DNA of 23,201 nucleotides from Prevotella sp. UBA2850 (GTDB taxonomy: Bacteria; Bacteroidota; Bacteroidia; Bacteroidales; Bacteroidaceae). Below the pieces are notes generated by a model. That model was not told the origin of the DNA. It ran no database searches and was given only the letters and a program-made list of their open reading frames with translations. A program made the translations under genes and the position numbers. The DNA is taken from assembly GCA_002350805.1 (NCBI GenBank), contig DEFO01000026.1:1-23201 (forward strand), written 5' to 3'. This document shows positions 22,334-23,201 of the stretch, one piece after another. Each line of letters opens with the position of its first letter. The stretch's first letter is position 1.

Positions 22334-23201
22334 CACACCGGCTGGCGCCACAGTTCTTACAGATGAGGCATCCCTCCTGGTAGACCAGCGTCTCATGGCC
22401 GCACACCGGACATTTCTGTCCCTTGGCCTCAGTGCCGTCGGTAACATATTTCTTGAGGGCGCGCTCCACACCGTTCTTCCAGGTGTTGATACTCTCGCTC
22501 TTCAGCTGCAGCGAGCTCACCAGCTTGATGACGTGGGCGATAGGCATGCGATAGCGCAGCACACCCGAAATCAGCTTGGCATAGTTCCAGTACTCAGGAT
22601 TGAACTTCTCGCTCAGTCCCTCGACGGTTGTCTTATAGCCACGTTTGTTCTCAAACTGGAAGTCGTAGCGCTTGGTGCCATCAGGATTCACTTGCTTGAT
22701 GATCTTACCTTTCGTCACCGACTTAGGCAGCAAGATGCCTTCCTCGTCGTCCTGCAAACCGGTGAATATCTCGTAGGGATAGCCATTCAGCAGACCCACA
22801 AAGGCCACCCATTTTTCCTTATTATTCTGGAAACGCACCACATCGCACTCCAGCACCTGCGGGCGCACCTCGGTCACCTCAGGCTGCTTGCACGGTGGGT
22901 TGTCAACAGAGGTAGACATCTCATTGCCCTCGTTGTTTTCCTTCTTCTTGTCTTTCTTCGACACACTGATCATCACGCCCGAGCGGCTGCCGTCGCGATA
23001 GATGGTGCAGCCCTTACATCCCGACTTCCATGCCTCCACGTACAGACGGTTTACAAGTGCCTCATCCACATCGTTCGGCAGGTTCACGGTCACGCTGATA
23101 GAGTGGTCCACCCACTTCTGGATGGCTCCCTGCATCTTCACCTTCATCAGCCAGTCGACATCGTTGGCCGTAGCCTTATAATAAGGTGAGCGTGCCACCA
23201 G
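22329..23201 (-). CDS. nrdJ: Adenosylcobalamin-dependent (class II) ribonucleotide reductase, C-terminal part
   Basis: The last 290 residues of a leftward gene that enters from the right edge. Class II reductase makes deoxyribonucleotides using adenosylcobalamin, without needing oxygen. The fragment shows SPYYKATANDVDWLMKV, then HSISVTVNLPNDVDEALVN and CKGCTIYRDGSRSGV, which are typical of the end of the catalytic barrel. A Lys/Glu-rich linker and a C-terminal domain follow, finishing in a zinc-ribbon-like tail (CPVCGHE, CLICKNC, SRCG) that carries redox cysteines. The codon at 23196-23198 is GTG but is internal: the frame is open to the edge. The stop codon lies inside the downstream 7-bp repeat array. 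Confidence 0.9.
   Translation of the reverse strand: MVARSPYYKATANDVDWLMKVKMQGAIQKWVDHSISVTVNLPNDVDEALVNRLYVEAWKSGCKGCTIYRDGSRSGVMISVSKKDKKKENNEGNEMSTSVDNPPCKQPEVTEVRPQVLECDVVRFQNNKEKWVAFVGLLNGYPYEIFTGLQDDEEGILLPKSVTKGKIIKQVNPDGTKRYDFQFENKRGYKTTVEGLSEKFNPEYWNYAKLISGVLRYRMPIAHVIKLVSSLQLKSESINTWKNGVERALKKYVTDGTEAKGQKCPVCGHETLVYQEGCLICKNCGASRCG

Noticed and set aside
22329..22337. Perfect DnaA box TTATCCACA
   Set aside because: It is single and lies at the nrdJ stop codon, formed by the edge of a repeat array plus conserved coding bases. A lone 9-mer in 23 kb is expected by chance at this level of evidence.

Overview
The window reads as a chromosomal segment of a member of the Bacteroidota, most likely order Bacteroidales and close to Prevotella. 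Three things suggest this. There is a SusC/SusD outer-membrane pair. Several genes are preceded by the Bacteroidota promoter form (TAnnTTTG about 20 bp after a TTTG/TTG). The protein families (DUF4153, TPP-riboswitch TonB receptor plus PnuT, MCE protein after an amidase) are typical of that group. No rRNA, tRNA, CRISPR array, transposase or phage gene was seen.

Layout, left to right. (1) The N-terminal part of the disaggregase ClpB runs leftward off the edge. (2) A rightward DUF4153 membrane protein ends at a strong hairpin. (3) A leftward cytoplasmic cellobiose phosphorylase (GH94) stands back to back with a rightward susC-susD pair. Together they look like a small cello-oligosaccharide uptake and phosphorolysis locus. 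(4) After a terminator, a TPP riboswitch precedes a TonB receptor and a PnuT-type permease, a thiamine acquisition operon. (5) A 309-bp gap holds a well-formed candidate small RNA, followed by a TonB receptor of cobalamin/siderophore type. (6) From 17149 to the right edge everything is leftward: a C92-type papain-like hydrolase that abuts dnaA, dnaA itself, a structured 394-bp gap, an MCE lipid-transport protein, an N-acetylmuramoyl-L-alanine amidase, dihydroneopterin aldolase FolB, and the C-terminus of a B12-dependent ribonucleotide reductase.

The most unusual signal is a set of degenerate 7-bp tandem repeats. One array lies in the gap at 3107-3188. A second fills the nrdJ-folB gap exactly and overlaps both the stop and start codons. 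A third, arranged as an inverted repeat, sits in frame inside the cellobiose phosphorylase gene and adds about 43 residues to the enzyme. A separate 9-bp repeat expands an Asn/Gln-rich loop in PnuT. Other items worth attention are the candidate small RNA at 14745-14872 and the nested inverted repeats upstream of dnaA.

All calls come from reading the sequence and from remembered family features. No database search was run.
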